From the NCBI RefSeq assembly GCF_000166395.1, contig NC_014655.1:1426001-1490000 (forward strand): a stretch of 64,000 nucleotides of DNA, read 5' to 3'. This DNA comes from Leadbetterella byssophila DSM 17132 (GTDB lineage Bacteria; Bacteroidota; Bacteroidia; Cytophagales; Spirosomataceae). Each line of letters opens with the position of its first letter. Position 1 is the first letter of the stretch. Below are positions 33,857 to 41,565 of this stretch, piece by piece. The position numbers and the translations under genes are program-made. The notes under the pieces are model-generated. The model did no database searches, was not told where the DNA came from, and saw only the letters and a program-made list of their open reading frames with translations.

Positions 33857-34428
33857 ATCTTCTCCCCTACAGGTACTTCTATAGGTAAGTTATTCTCTCT
33901 GGGTGGCACAGGACAAACAAATGATTCCTCATAGGCACAGTAGAAATTATGACTATGGTTAAAATCTACTGTCAATCTTTTGCCCACTAGTTTCCCCTTT
34001 TCAATATTAATATATCTGCCTCCTCCGTAGGTACCAGAACCGTTAGTCCTGTCTTTAAATGGTAGAAGATAGTTTGCCCCTTCATCAAAAACCAATAGCC
34101 TGAAAGACTGACCCTCAACCTCAATGGTAGCATAACCCGCTAAATGTGCAGTTTCTAAACTATCATTAGTCATTTGAAGCTTGAACTCCCTGTCATTTTC
34201 TGCTTTTTCGAACTTCGCCTCAAGAACCCATTTTTCATCAGGAGCGTAGAAATCAAAGCCAGCTTTAGTTTTTACCGGACTATCCTTCATAGTGACCATC
34301 GAATTTTTATACGCTTCCCTGTCCTTCTCAGCTAATTCTGCATAAGTAGGTGCTCCGCTAAACATATAATAGGCTATTAATCCTACTCCTAACACGATTA
34401 TTCCCAAAACAAATTTATTCCTAAACAT
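33844..34428 (-). CDS. DUF1684 domain protein, membrane-anchored
   Basis: 194 residues from the ATG at 34428. One N-terminal membrane segment (FVLGIIVLGVGLIAYYMF) leaves the rest in the periplasm. The DUF1684 hallmarks are present: TYGGGRYINIE, VDFNHSHNFYCAYEESFVCPVPPRENN with the C...CPVPP end, and LLPFKDRTNG. Function of the family is unknown. Divergently transcribed from ribE with overlapping promoter region. Confidence 0.9.
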   Translation of the reverse strand: MFRNKFVLGIIVLGVGLIAYYMFSGAPTYAELAEKDREAYKNSMVTMKDSPVKTKAGFDFYAPDEKWVLEAKFEKAENDREFKLQMTNDSLETAHLAGYATIEVEGQSFRLLVFDEGANYLLPFKDRTNGSGTYGGGRYINIEKGKLVGKRLTVDFNHSHNFYCAYEESFVCPVPPRENNLPIEVPVGEKIYKK

Positions 34429-34435
34429 TATCCTG

Positions 34436-34443
34436 TAATTTTG
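34436..34443 (+). promoter_or_regulatory. -7 box of ribE
   Basis: TAATTTTG, 22 bases before the ribE ATG; it lies inside the leader region of the divergent DUF1684 gene. Confidence 0.45.
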
Positions 34444-34455
34444 TACACTTTTATA

Positions 34456-34463
34456 CAAAGATA
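34456..34463 (-). promoter_or_regulatory. -7 box of the DUF1684 gene
   Basis: Minus-strand TATCTTTG, 27 bases before the ATG at 34428 and only 2 bases from the ribE start codon on the other strand. Confidence 0.45.
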
Positions 34464-34465
34464 CC

Positions 34466-35056
34466 ATGTTTACAGGAATTGTAGAAACCTTAGCTCAGGT
34501 GAAGCATATTGAACCTATGGGTTCCGGATTAACCTTTGAATTAGAAAGCTCCATAACAAGTGAATTAAAAGTAGATCAAAGTGTGAGTCACAATGGGGTT
34601 TGTTTGACGGTAGAAAAAATAAATGGACACTCATATCAGGTCACAGCTATTGCGGAAACCTTAAATAAGACTACTCTAGGGAAATTGAAAGTTGGAGATA
34701 AAGTGAATCTGGAAAGATGTCTTCGCTCTGACGGGAGATTTGACGGGCATATCGTTCAGGGTCATGTGGATCAAACGGGTACATGTGATAAAATCACAGA
34801 CTTAGGAGGAAGCTGGCAATTAGACTTCAGTTATGATGCTTCACTAGGGAATGTCACTGTAGAGAAAGGCTCCATTTGTTTAAATGGCATCAGCTTGACC
34901 GTATTTAATTCCGAGCACGGCAAGTTCACAGTAGCTATCATTCCTTATACTTGGGAGCACACGAACTTAAAAGGCTTAGAAGAGGGCTCTGAAGTGAATT
35001 TGGAGTTTGATATAGTGGGTAAATACATTGCCCGATTAGCACGTCCCTTCCAATAA
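34466..35056 (+). CDS. ribE: Riboflavin synthase alpha chain
   Basis: 196 residues; two 6,7-dimethyl-8-ribityllumazine molecules are dismutated to riboflavin. The start MFTGIVETLAQV is diagnostic. Two lumazine-binding repeats are visible, each with a GVCLTV/GISLTV motif (SHNGVCLTVEKI, LNGISLTVFNS), and DGHIVQGHVDQTG bridges them. Monocistronic by appearance, followed by 55 bases and the PASTA gene. No FMN riboswitch was found upstream; the leader is only about 20 bases. Confidence 0.96.
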   Translation: MFTGIVETLAQVKHIEPMGSGLTFELESSITSELKVDQSVSHNGVCLTVEKINGHSYQVTAIAETLNKTTLGKLKVGDKVNLERCLRSDGRFDGHIVQGHVDQTGTCDKITDLGGSWQLDFSYDASLGNVTVEKGSICLNGISLTVFNSEHGKFTVAIIPYTWEHTNLKGLEEGSEVNLEFDIVGKYIARLARPFQ

Positions 35057-35111
35057 AAAAATTGGTTTTTCGTTAATATCCCATTAATTTGCAATCGCAT
35101 AAGGCTCTAGC

Positions 35112-35876
35112 ATGGCAAAATTTAGTACCAATACTAAAACAGATGTTTTAATCCACTTGGGAATCATAATAGCTTCCCTACTAATCTTATTTTTCGGCTT
35201 CTTTTTTATCTATCTACCGTGGAGTACGAACCATGGAGAAGCCGTTCAAGTACCCAAAATAGAAGGTTTAACACTAGATGAGGCTAAAAAAGAGTTAGAT
35301 AGAGCGGGTTTAGATTACGAAGTGAGTGACTCCGTATTTAAAGCTGGAGCAAAACCTTTGAGTATAATAAGCTTATACCCCAAAGCTGGCTCTACGGTGA
35401 AATCTAACAGAAAGGTATTTTTAACCGTAGCTGCAGTTTCCGCACCTTTAGTAAAACTTCCCAATATCATAGGAAGATCCACTATTAGTGGGAAAAACCA
35501 ATTACTCAGTGCTGGTTTAGAATTCGACCAAGAAGAGAAGATTCCAGCGCTTGAAGAGAACACTATTCTGAAAGTTAAAATCGGCAATAGAGAACTTCAA
35601 CCAGGAGACGAAGTACCAAAAGGGTCTAAGATCATTTTTGTAGTGGGTGACGGTTATGCCGACCAAAAAATAGATATGCCTGATGTAGTAGGAATGGAAC
35701 AAGAAGAAGCTGATTTACTACTAACAGGATTAGGTTTGAGTGTAGGTCAGATCATATCTGAGCCTTCTTCTGCTCCGGCCGGAACGGTTATCAGACAGCG
35801 TCCGGCAGCAGGACCGGAAAATAAGATCAGACTTGGAGCACCCGTAGATCTTTGGGTATCCGCAGGAGGAGAATAA
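35112..35876 (+). CDS. Membrane-anchored PASTA-domain protein
   Basis: 254 residues. One N-terminal membrane segment (IHLGIIIASLLILFFGFFFIYLPW) and three PASTA domains outside, starting VPKIEGLTLDEAKKELDRAG, LPNIIGRSTISGKNQLLSAG and MPDVVGMEQEEADLLLTGLG. PASTA domains usually bind peptidoglycan fragments. There is no kinase or transpeptidase domain, so it is a stand-alone PASTA protein. The rhodanese gene follows after 12 bases. Confidence 0.93.
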   Translation: MAKFSTNTKTDVLIHLGIIIASLLILFFGFFFIYLPWSTNHGEAVQVPKIEGLTLDEAKKELDRAGLDYEVSDSVFKAGAKPLSIISLYPKAGSTVKSNRKVFLTVAAVSAPLVKLPNIIGRSTISGKNQLLSAGLEFDQEEKIPALEENTILKVKIGNRELQPGDEVPKGSKIIFVVGDGYADQKIDMPDVVGMEQEEADLLLTGLGLSVGQIISEPSSAPAGTVIRQRPAAGPENKIRLGAPVDLWVSAGGE

Positions 35877-35888
35877 ACATTTATATAT

Positions 35889-36194
35889 ATGGAAGAGAAT
35901 TTTGATATCACTGCCGCCCAACTAAAAGAACTATTAGAAGGGAACGAACCTATCCAACTTTTGGATGTACGAAATCCGGACGAGTTTGAGGCAGACAATC
36001 TAGGTGGAACATTGATTCCTTTAGGGGACTTACCTTTTGAGTTAGATCAATTGGAAAGCTGGAAAGGCAAAGATATTTATATCCACTGCAGAAGCGGTGC
36101 AAGATCAGCCCGAGCCAAAGAGATGCTTTTGGCAGAAGGCTTTGAAAAAGTACATAACGTTTTAGGAGGAATCCTAGCCTACAGGGAGCTTTAA
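35889..36194 (+). CDS. Rhodanese-like sulfurtransferase
   Basis: 101 residues: a single rhodanese domain. LLDVRNPDEFEADNLGG is the CH2A-like start, and the active-site loop is HCRSGARSARAKEML with the catalytic Cys. Small single-domain rhodaneses shuttle sulfane sulfur or serve as redox partners. Cytoplasmic. Cotranscribed with the PASTA gene. Confidence 0.95.
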   Translation: MEENFDITAAQLKELLEGNEPIQLLDVRNPDEFEADNLGGTLIPLGDLPFELDQLESWKGKDIYIHCRSGARSARAKEMLLAEGFEKVHNVLGGILAYREL

Positions 36195-36210
36195 GAGCTC
36201 CCTTTTTTTT
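36183..36210 (+). terminator. Terminator after the rhodanese gene
   Basis: AGGGAGCT (36183-36190), a loop containing the stop codon, AGCTCCCT (36196-36203) and eight T. Confidence 0.8.
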
Positions 36211-36282
36211 AAGGTGCTTTTAATCCTAATTAAATCCCGCTTTAAGCCCGCTGGCTTTACTTTGTATCAAAAGAAAGTGTGA

Positions 36283-36750
36283 ATGAAAAAAGTAAAGTTA
36301 GCGATTCTCTTTTTACTCTTTGGTGCTAGTGCCTTTGCCCAAACTCCGTACAAGACAGCTCTGGGTTTAGGTATTGACGTAGGAGACGGGTCATCCTTCT
36401 TTGGCCCCCAAATCAAACATGTGTTCGGAAAAAATGCCGCTATCCAAGGGCAAGTGATGTTCTCCGACTACAACTTTATGTATATCGGTGCAGATTACCA
36501 ATACGTAAAGAATTTCCCTGATACTCGAGGCTTCGCATGGTATGTGGGTGTGGGACCTCAACTGGGCTTTAATACTAACCACGGTGATTATACCGAATTT
36601 GCGCTACGTCCACAAGCTGGTCTAGAATTTAAACTACCTGAAGTACCTCTAGGCCTACACTTCGATTGGAAACCTTGGTGGCGCTTGAATCACGGGAGTC
36701 ATTTCACTCCGGGAAGATTCTCCATCGGAATAAAATTCATCATGAAGTAA
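36283..36750 (+). CDS. Secreted beta-rich (outer-membrane barrel-like) protein
   Basis: 155 residues with a signal peptide (VKLAILFLLFGASAFAQ). Strand-like segments follow: ALGLGIDVGDGSSFFG, IGADYQYVKNF, WYVGVGPQLGF, FALRPQAGLEFKL and FSIGIKFIMK at the end. Consistent with a small 8-stranded barrel in the outer membrane. Family not identified precisely; the first strand sequence resembles opacity-protein-like porins. Confidence 0.75.
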   Translation: MKKVKLAILFLLFGASAFAQTPYKTALGLGIDVGDGSSFFGPQIKHVFGKNAAIQGQVMFSDYNFMYIGADYQYVKNFPDTRGFAWYVGVGPQLGFNTNHGDYTEFALRPQAGLEFKLPEVPLGLHFDWKPWWRLNHGSHFTPGRFSIGIKFIMK

Positions 36751-36783
36751 ACCACCACTTCCTGCATAAATCCAGACAATGAG

Positions 36784-36806
36784 AAAGGGGCTTATATGCC
36801 CCTTTT
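36784..36806. terminator. Bidirectional terminator
   Basis: AAAGGGGC (36784-36791), loop TTATAT, GCCCCTTTT (36798-36806). It serves the barrel gene and the convergent phosphatase, whose stop codon lies at the edge of the stem. Confidence 0.75.
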
Positions 36807-37302
36807 ATTTTATCCAATCTTTGGTATTCAGTACAAATAAAGAAGCAGGCCTATCTCCATAAAAGCTTATCAGAAATACCTTCCCATAGTCACTTTCATC
36901 CAACTCTTCCATCTTTGCTTCAGGCACAAAGTAATTTATCAAGTGATGTATAGTGTTACTATGACCTGCTACAATGACGCTTTTCTGTCCTGACTCCTGA
37001 ATTTTAGCCAATAAGCCTTTGCCGTCCACAGGAGGATAGTCTCTTATGGCCAGTTGATTCTTTACTGCCACCTTTTCAATGGTCTGATGGGTGCGTTTAA
37101 ATGGAGTAGCATATGCTCCATCAAATGACTCATTCTCCAAAAATCTCCCCAAAGCTTCGGCATAATTCTTACCCTCCGCACTTAGATCAGGATCCCTACT
37201 TGTATTATCTGATTTAACAGAATGTCTAACCAGCACCACCTTGATTTGTGCTTGAGATCCCATCGCCGCGAACAGTAGTAAAAAAGTGAAGAAAATACGC
37301 AT
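36805..37302 (-). CDS. Secreted histidine phosphatase family protein (SixA-like)
   Basis: 165 residues with a signal peptide (MRIFFTFLLLFAAMGSQAQ). The catalytic motif is VVLVRHSVKSD near residue 22, then PDLSAEGKNYAEALGRF, YATPFKRTHQT and VIVAGHSNTIHHLINYF (second catalytic His). Periplasmic phosphatase of the branch-2/SixA type; substrate unknown. This is the second histidine phosphatase of the window, but unlike the one at 12954 it is exported. Confidence 0.9.
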   Translation of the reverse strand: MRIFFTFLLLFAAMGSQAQIKVVLVRHSVKSDNTSRDPDLSAEGKNYAEALGRFLENESFDGAYATPFKRTHQTIEKVAVKNQLAIRDYPPVDGKGLLAKIQESGQKSVIVAGHSNTIHHLINYFVPEAKMEELDESDYGKVFLISFYGDRPASLFVLNTKDWIK

Positions 37303-37402
37303 AAGTAAAAGTTTTTTATTGAAGTTAAAACATAATTTTTCACCTGATGCTAGATACGAATCAGTTTTTTAGTAATTTCCATCCAACTCCCACGAAAATA
37401 CA

Positions 37403-38797
37403 ATGAGATATTTATTCATTTGTCTACTTTTCCTAACGGCATGTACCAGAGAAAATAAGAACATTGCAGAAGCCCCTCCAATGTCTGATTCCCTTACAGC
37501 TCATTATCACAAGCTATTTTTCGAAATAGATTACCCCACTCAGGATCTTGAAGAATGGCTGAATAGAAAATTTGACCAAGTTATTGTAGATAAGTATATT
37601 CCTAGAGACGATAAAGACTCTGTAAGATTAGTGGTTACTAAGCCCAAAAAAATTCAACTTAAAATCGTAGGAGATTCCGTGAATGTACTTTTTCCTCTTG
37701 ACATTACTGTAGTGGCAGACAAGGAGAAAAAATCAGGGAAAGTTAAGGAACGACAAGTGACAGGGGAATTAAATCTTCATTTGAACATCAAACCAGATGT
37801 GAATGAGCATTGGGATATAGTAGCCAAGTCCGTACTCAAAAAGCACGAATGGGTACGAAAGCCTAAATTGAAAGTTGGAAATGTAGAACTAGGTATAAAA
37901 TTCATTGTAGATCACCTTCTGAGAAAAGAAGTTAATACCCTTACAGAAAACCTAGATAAAGCCTTAGAAGAGAAGGTAAACCTAAAAAAAGGGATTAATA
38001 AGACCTGGATTAATATCCAAAAGCCCATGCCCATCATCAAGAAAGACAGTTCTATACTGTACTTTAAGATTGATCCGAAGTCAATAGCCGGTAGAATTTT
38101 GGTGACACCTAAGGGATTCCTGTTCAAATTAGCAGTAGATACCCGTGCCCTAATACATGTAGATTCCATGTCAGTAAGTAAGGCATTACCCCTACCTCCT
38201 TTTAAGAATTTAGATAGATTTACGCCTGACTCGAACCGACTGGAGGTCTTGGCCAGAATACCACTACAATTCATAAATAAAGAGCTTGTACAATCCTTGC
38301 TTCCCTACGAATTTGACAATAAAGTAATGAAGTTAGTAATCAATTCCGTTACCATGAGGGGGGCTGACAGGAAGATTGTACTGCATCTAGGAGTATCAGG
38401 AAGTGCAGAAGGAAATATTACCATTGTAGGCCAGCCTAATTACGATCCGAATAACAGGCAACTCACCATTAAGGAGCTCGACTATGATTTAGAAAGCGAT
38501 AACGTAGTGGTAAAACTTTTGGACACTAAACTAAAAGAAAATCTACTAGCATATGTTACAGAGAAAGTGGTTCTAAATGTAGGGAATCAAGTAAATAATC
38601 TACCTGAATATCTCAATAACACCATCAATCAAGGTAGATCAGCCGATAAATTCAACATGAATTTCGAAGAAATAATCATCGAAGACCTGGAGTACCTCAT
38701 CAACGAAAATGAATTACAAATCAAGATACATAGTAAAACCAAGTTCGATTTGTCACTGAAACGACTTCCGGTAAAGAAGAAATTGAGAATAAGGTAA
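37403..38797 (+). CDS. DUF4403 family lipoprotein
   Basis: 464 residues. Lipoprotein signal with lipobox LFLTAC. The rest is a long beta/alpha fold with a repeated pattern, as in DUF4403 (a BPI/TULIP-like family suspected of lipid handling). Seen: LFFEIDYPTQDLEEWLNRKF, GELNLHLNIKPDVNEHWDI, WINIQKPMPI and NITIVGQPNYDPNNRQLTI. The function of the family is unproven. Its end faces the convergent osmC gene through a hairpin without T run (38797-38817). Confidence 0.88.
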   Translation: MRYLFICLLFLTACTRENKNIAEAPPMSDSLTAHYHKLFFEIDYPTQDLEEWLNRKFDQVIVDKYIPRDDKDSVRLVVTKPKKIQLKIVGDSVNVLFPLDITVVADKEKKSGKVKERQVTGELNLHLNIKPDVNEHWDIVAKSVLKKHEWVRKPKLKVGNVELGIKFIVDHLLRKEVNTLTENLDKALEEKVNLKKGINKTWINIQKPMPIIKKDSSILYFKIDPKSIAGRILVTPKGFLFKLAVDTRALIHVDSMSVSKALPLPPFKNLDRFTPDSNRLEVLARIPLQFINKELVQSLLPYEFDNKVMKLVINSVTMRGADRKIVLHLGVSGSAEGNITIVGQPNYDPNNRQLTIKELDYDLESDNVVVKLLDTKLKENLLAYVTEKVVLNVGNQVNNLPEYLNNTINQGRSADKFNMNFEEIIIEDLEYLINENELQIKIHSKTKFDLSLKRLPVKKKLRIR

Positions 38798-38815
38798 GTC
38801 CGGAACCTTTCCGGA

Positions 38816-39226
38816 CTATAACAAAATGGCTTCTAACTCCAAAGGAAAACTAAAAGCTACACTCACGGGGCAGGTATCTTTAGCTTTCTTGGCTATTTGT
38901 TGGAAATCTCCATCCCCTATTCCCGGTACCTTCGCTTTCAAGGAAAGGTGGGACAACGCTATCTTCCCGTCCTCAAAAGTTATTGTAGCCTGAGTTTCTA
39001 AGACTTCCGGCTTAAATCCTGCTTCTGTTAAGTCCGCGGATAACTTCATGGTAAAACAACCCGCATGGGCCGCTGCCAATAATTCCTCCGGATTAGTCCC
39101 TATCCCTTCGGCAAACCGACTGTTAAAGGAATACTGGGTTTGATTCAAAACTGTGCTGGCTGTGGTTAAATGACCACTACCCTCTTTCAATGTGCCGTTC
39201 CATACGGCCGTTGCCTTTCTTTTCAT
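38816..39226 (-). CDS. osmC: OsmC family peroxiredoxin
   Basis: 136 residues. The two redox cysteines are seen in ELLAAAHAGCFTMKLSADL and AKDTCPVSVAF. The start MKRKATAVWNGTLKEGSGHL and NSRFAEGIGTNPEE are typical of the OsmC (rather than Ohr) subgroup. Reduces organic hydroperoxides in the cytoplasm, helped by thiols. Confidence 0.94.
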   Translation of the reverse strand: MKRKATAVWNGTLKEGSGHLTTASTVLNQTQYSFNSRFAEGIGTNPEELLAAAHAGCFTMKLSADLTEAGFKPEVLETQATITFEDGKIALSHLSLKAKVPGIGDGDFQQIAKKAKDTCPVSVAFSFPLELEAILL

Positions 39227-39393
39227 GTCCTTTTTAATTTAAGGTAATGTGTGATATCTCTGTAAGTATACGTAAATTTGAATAAAGAAACAGTAAGTTT
39301 CGAGAATTAATCCGAATCCAGTTGTATATATGGAAATAAGTTCGGATATTTGCAGCCCGAAATGGATTGAAAAAGAACTTAATTAATAGCGTT

Positions 39394-39633
39394 ATGTCTA
39401 AGGTATGTCAAATAAGCGGAAAGAGAACAAGAACTGGTAACCATGTTTCTCACGCTAACAATAAAGTTAAGCGTAAATTTTATCCAAACCTGAAAACGAA
39501 GAAATTCTTCCTAGAGTCTGAAGGTGTATGGGTAGAACTAAAAGTGGCTACAAGTGTAATTCGTACCATTAATAAAAATGGTTTAGAAAAAACTATCTTG
39601 AAAGCAGCTCGTAAAGGAACACTTTCTTTGTAA
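39394..39633 (+). CDS. rpmB: Ribosomal protein bL28
   Basis: 79 residues from the ATG at 39394 (MSKVCQISGKRTRTGNHVSH), the standard start; a longer frame from 39367 adds nine codons unlike L28. Part of the large ribosomal subunit. Contains KRKFYPNLKTKKFF and ends ILKAARKGTLSL. In many Bacteroidota rpmB is followed by rpmG (L33); here no rpmG follows, and the gene stands alone with a terminator. Confidence 0.96.
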   Translation: MSKVCQISGKRTRTGNHVSHANNKVKRKFYPNLKTKKFFLESEGVWVELKVATSVIRTINKNGLEKTILKAARKGTLSL

Positions 39634-39656
39634 GACTTTAGTGAAATGTTTTTTAG

Positions 39657-39687
39657 GGTTGGGTGGCAGAGACATCCGACCTTTTTT
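39657..39687 (+). terminator. Terminator of rpmB
   Basis: GGTTGGGTG (39657-39665) pairs with CATCCGACC (39673-39681) using two G-T pairs, followed by six T. Confidence 0.65.
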
Positions 39688-39688
39688 A

Positions 39689-40141
39689 TTATCTTTTATT
39701 TGCGGTATCAATCACTAAAGTCACCGGTCCGTCATTTTGGATTTCCACTTTCATGTCTGCACCGAAAATGCCGCATTCCACTTTCTTCCCAAGCATTTCT
39801 GAAAGTACTTCCTTCATCTTTTCGTACATTGGAATTGCTTTTTCTGGTCGGGCAGCTTCTATAAACGAAGGCCTATTTCCCTTTTTGGTACTTCCTAAAA
39901 GAGTAAATTGAGAGATCAAAAGAATATTTCCGTCTACATCCTTCAGGTCTTTGTTCATTTTGCCTTCTTCGTCTGAAAAAACCCTTAGACCTACCATCTT
40001 CTTCGCCAGCCACTGTAAATCCTCTTCCGTGTCATTTTCTGACACTCCCAAGAGAACATTGAACCCAACTCCTATTTGACCTACGATCTCCCCCTCCACT
40101 TTTACGGAAGATGAACTAACTCTTTGAACTACGGCAATCAT
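39689..40141 (-). CDS. dtd: D-aminoacyl-tRNA deacylase
   Basis: 150 residues; hydrolyses D-amino acids from mischarged tRNA. Diagnostic: MIAVVQRVSSSSVKVEGE, the active-site ILLISQFTLLGSTKKGNRPSF and the C-terminal VEIQNDGPVTLVID, which carries the cross-subunit Gly-cisPro motif. The start overlaps the mgtE stop by 4 bases. Confidence 0.97.
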   Translation of the reverse strand: MIAVVQRVSSSSVKVEGEIVGQIGVGFNVLLGVSENDTEEDLQWLAKKMVGLRVFSDEEGKMNKDLKDVDGNILLISQFTLLGSTKKGNRPSFIEAARPEKAIPMYEKMKEVLSEMLGKKVECGIFGADMKVEIQNDGPVTLVIDTANKR

Positions 40142-41496
40142 TGAAGATTTAAAAGACTTGAAGCAATTAAAAAATAGGTACCAATACCGATGAGGTCATT
40201 GGCAGTAGTAATAAAGGGACCTGAAGCTATAGCAGGATTAACCCCAAATTTTTCTAATACTAGAGGGGTGATAGTCCCCATAAATGAGGCTAAGATCACC
40301 ACAGAGATCAGAGAAAGGAACACCACCCAAAATAAATCAGGCTCTCCAATTATGTATACATAAACTCCGGCAACAATACCTACAATAATACCATTAATCA
40401 AAGCTACCTGGACAACCTTCACCAAACGTTGACCTAAACTCATTTCCAAAGGTGTCTTTTCTGATAAGGATTGCACTATCAAAGAACTGGTTTGAATCCC
40501 CACATTCCCTCCTGTAGATCCCATTATAGGAATAAACATGGCCAATGCAGAAATCCGGGCGAGAATATTCTCAAACTGATGAATGACAGAGGCTGCCATC
40601 AAACTCCCAAATACACCAATCACAAGCCAGGGAATACGGGATTTGGCCAACTTCCACACGGAATCATCTTCTTCTACGTCATCAGTGATACCGGCCATTT
40701 TTTGGATATCATCCTCTGCTTTCTCCGTGATAAAGTCAATCACGTCATCAATCATAATGACCCCTAAAAGCCGCCCTAAAGCATTCACCACAGGAATGGC
40801 TTCTAAGTCATACTTCTGCATGATTTGGGCCACCTCATCCCCGCTTTTAGTGGTATCCACGTAAACTATGTCTTCTTCGAAGATATTTTCTACTCGGGTA
40901 TTTCTTCTAGCTAATACCAATTGTTTTAGAGAAACTATGCCTTTCAATATCTGATGATCATCCACCACATATACGGCATACACCTTATCGACGTTTTCAG
41001 CCTGGTCCCGAATCTCTTCTACGCATTCGCTCACCGTCTGACCCATCTTCACCTTCACTAACTCTTTCTGCATCAAACCTCCGGCTACATCTTCCGGATA
41101 ATGCATCAAATCAATGATAAAACGGGCTTGCTCACGGTCTTCCAGGGAAGCTATGATCTTTTCTCTGAACTCTATGGGCAATTGATTCAGAAGGTCCACC
41201 GCATCATCTGAATCAAATAAGTTTACGTAGGTGGAGATCTCTTCTACCGTAAACTGTTCTTTGATGAATTTTTTGAGGTCTTCTTTCTCAATGTTAGAAA
41301 GCACTTCTGCCCCTTTTTCGGTGTCAAGAAGTTGTAATAAATAATGGGCTTGCTCCCCATTGACCTCATATAAAATGGCAGCAATATCTGCAGGAAAATG
41401 CTCCTCCAGCTCTGCAGTTAAATATTCAGTATTACGATTCTCAATAGCCTCCTCTATGGCTAAGAGATATTCCTTGGTTAACTCGAAAGCTGCCAT
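40138..41496 (-). CDS. mgtE: Magnesium transporter MgtE
   Basis: 452 residues in the MgtE order: an N-terminal helical superhelix domain (ELEEHFPADIAAILYEV ... LLNQLPIEFREKIIASL), paired CBS domains (YAVYVVDDHQILKGIVSLK, AIPVVNALGRLLGVIMIDD) and a five-helix membrane pore domain (WLVIGVFGSLMAASVIHQFE, FIPIMGSTGGNVGIQTSSL, ASGPFITTANDLIGIGTYFL). Mg2+ channel/transporter gated by cytoplasmic Mg2+. First gene of mgtE-dtd. Confidence 0.96.
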   Translation of the reverse strand: MAAFELTKEYLLAIEEAIENRNTEYLTAELEEHFPADIAAILYEVNGEQAHYLLQLLDTEKGAEVLSNIEKEDLKKFIKEQFTVEEISTYVNLFDSDDAVDLLNQLPIEFREKIIASLEDREQARFIIDLMHYPEDVAGGLMQKELVKVKMGQTVSECVEEIRDQAENVDKVYAVYVVDDHQILKGIVSLKQLVLARRNTRVENIFEEDIVYVDTTKSGDEVAQIMQKYDLEAIPVVNALGRLLGVIMIDDVIDFITEKAEDDIQKMAGITDDVEEDDSVWKLAKSRIPWLVIGVFGSLMAASVIHQFENILARISALAMFIPIMGSTGGNVGIQTSSLIVQSLSEKTPLEMSLGQRLVKVVQVALINGIIVGIVAGVYVYIIGEPDLFWVVFLSLISVVILASFMGTITPLVLEKFGVNPAIASGPFITTANDLIGIGTYFLIASSLLNLQ

Positions 41497-41513
41497 TCTC
41501 TCGGTATTTTTAG

Positions 41514-41521
41514 CAAAGTTA
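41514..41521 (-). promoter_or_regulatory. -7 box of mgtE-dtd
   Basis: Minus-strand TAACTTTG, 18 bases before the mgtE ATG. Confidence 0.4.
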
Positions 41522-41565
41522 CACCGAAATTTCCATAAGCGAAGCAGGCCAAAGGCCCACTTCTA

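Noticed and set aside
34429-34465. FMN riboswitch before ribE
   Set aside because: Only 37 bases separate the divergent start codons, too little for the aptamer.
38797-38817. Terminator between the DUF4403 gene and osmC (AGTCCGG/CCGGACT)
   Set aside because: The stem is good but neither strand has a T run after it; not listed as a terminator.
39367-39393. Nine-codon N-terminal extension of L28
   Set aside because: bL28 proteins start at MSKVCQISGKR; the extension is unlike the family.
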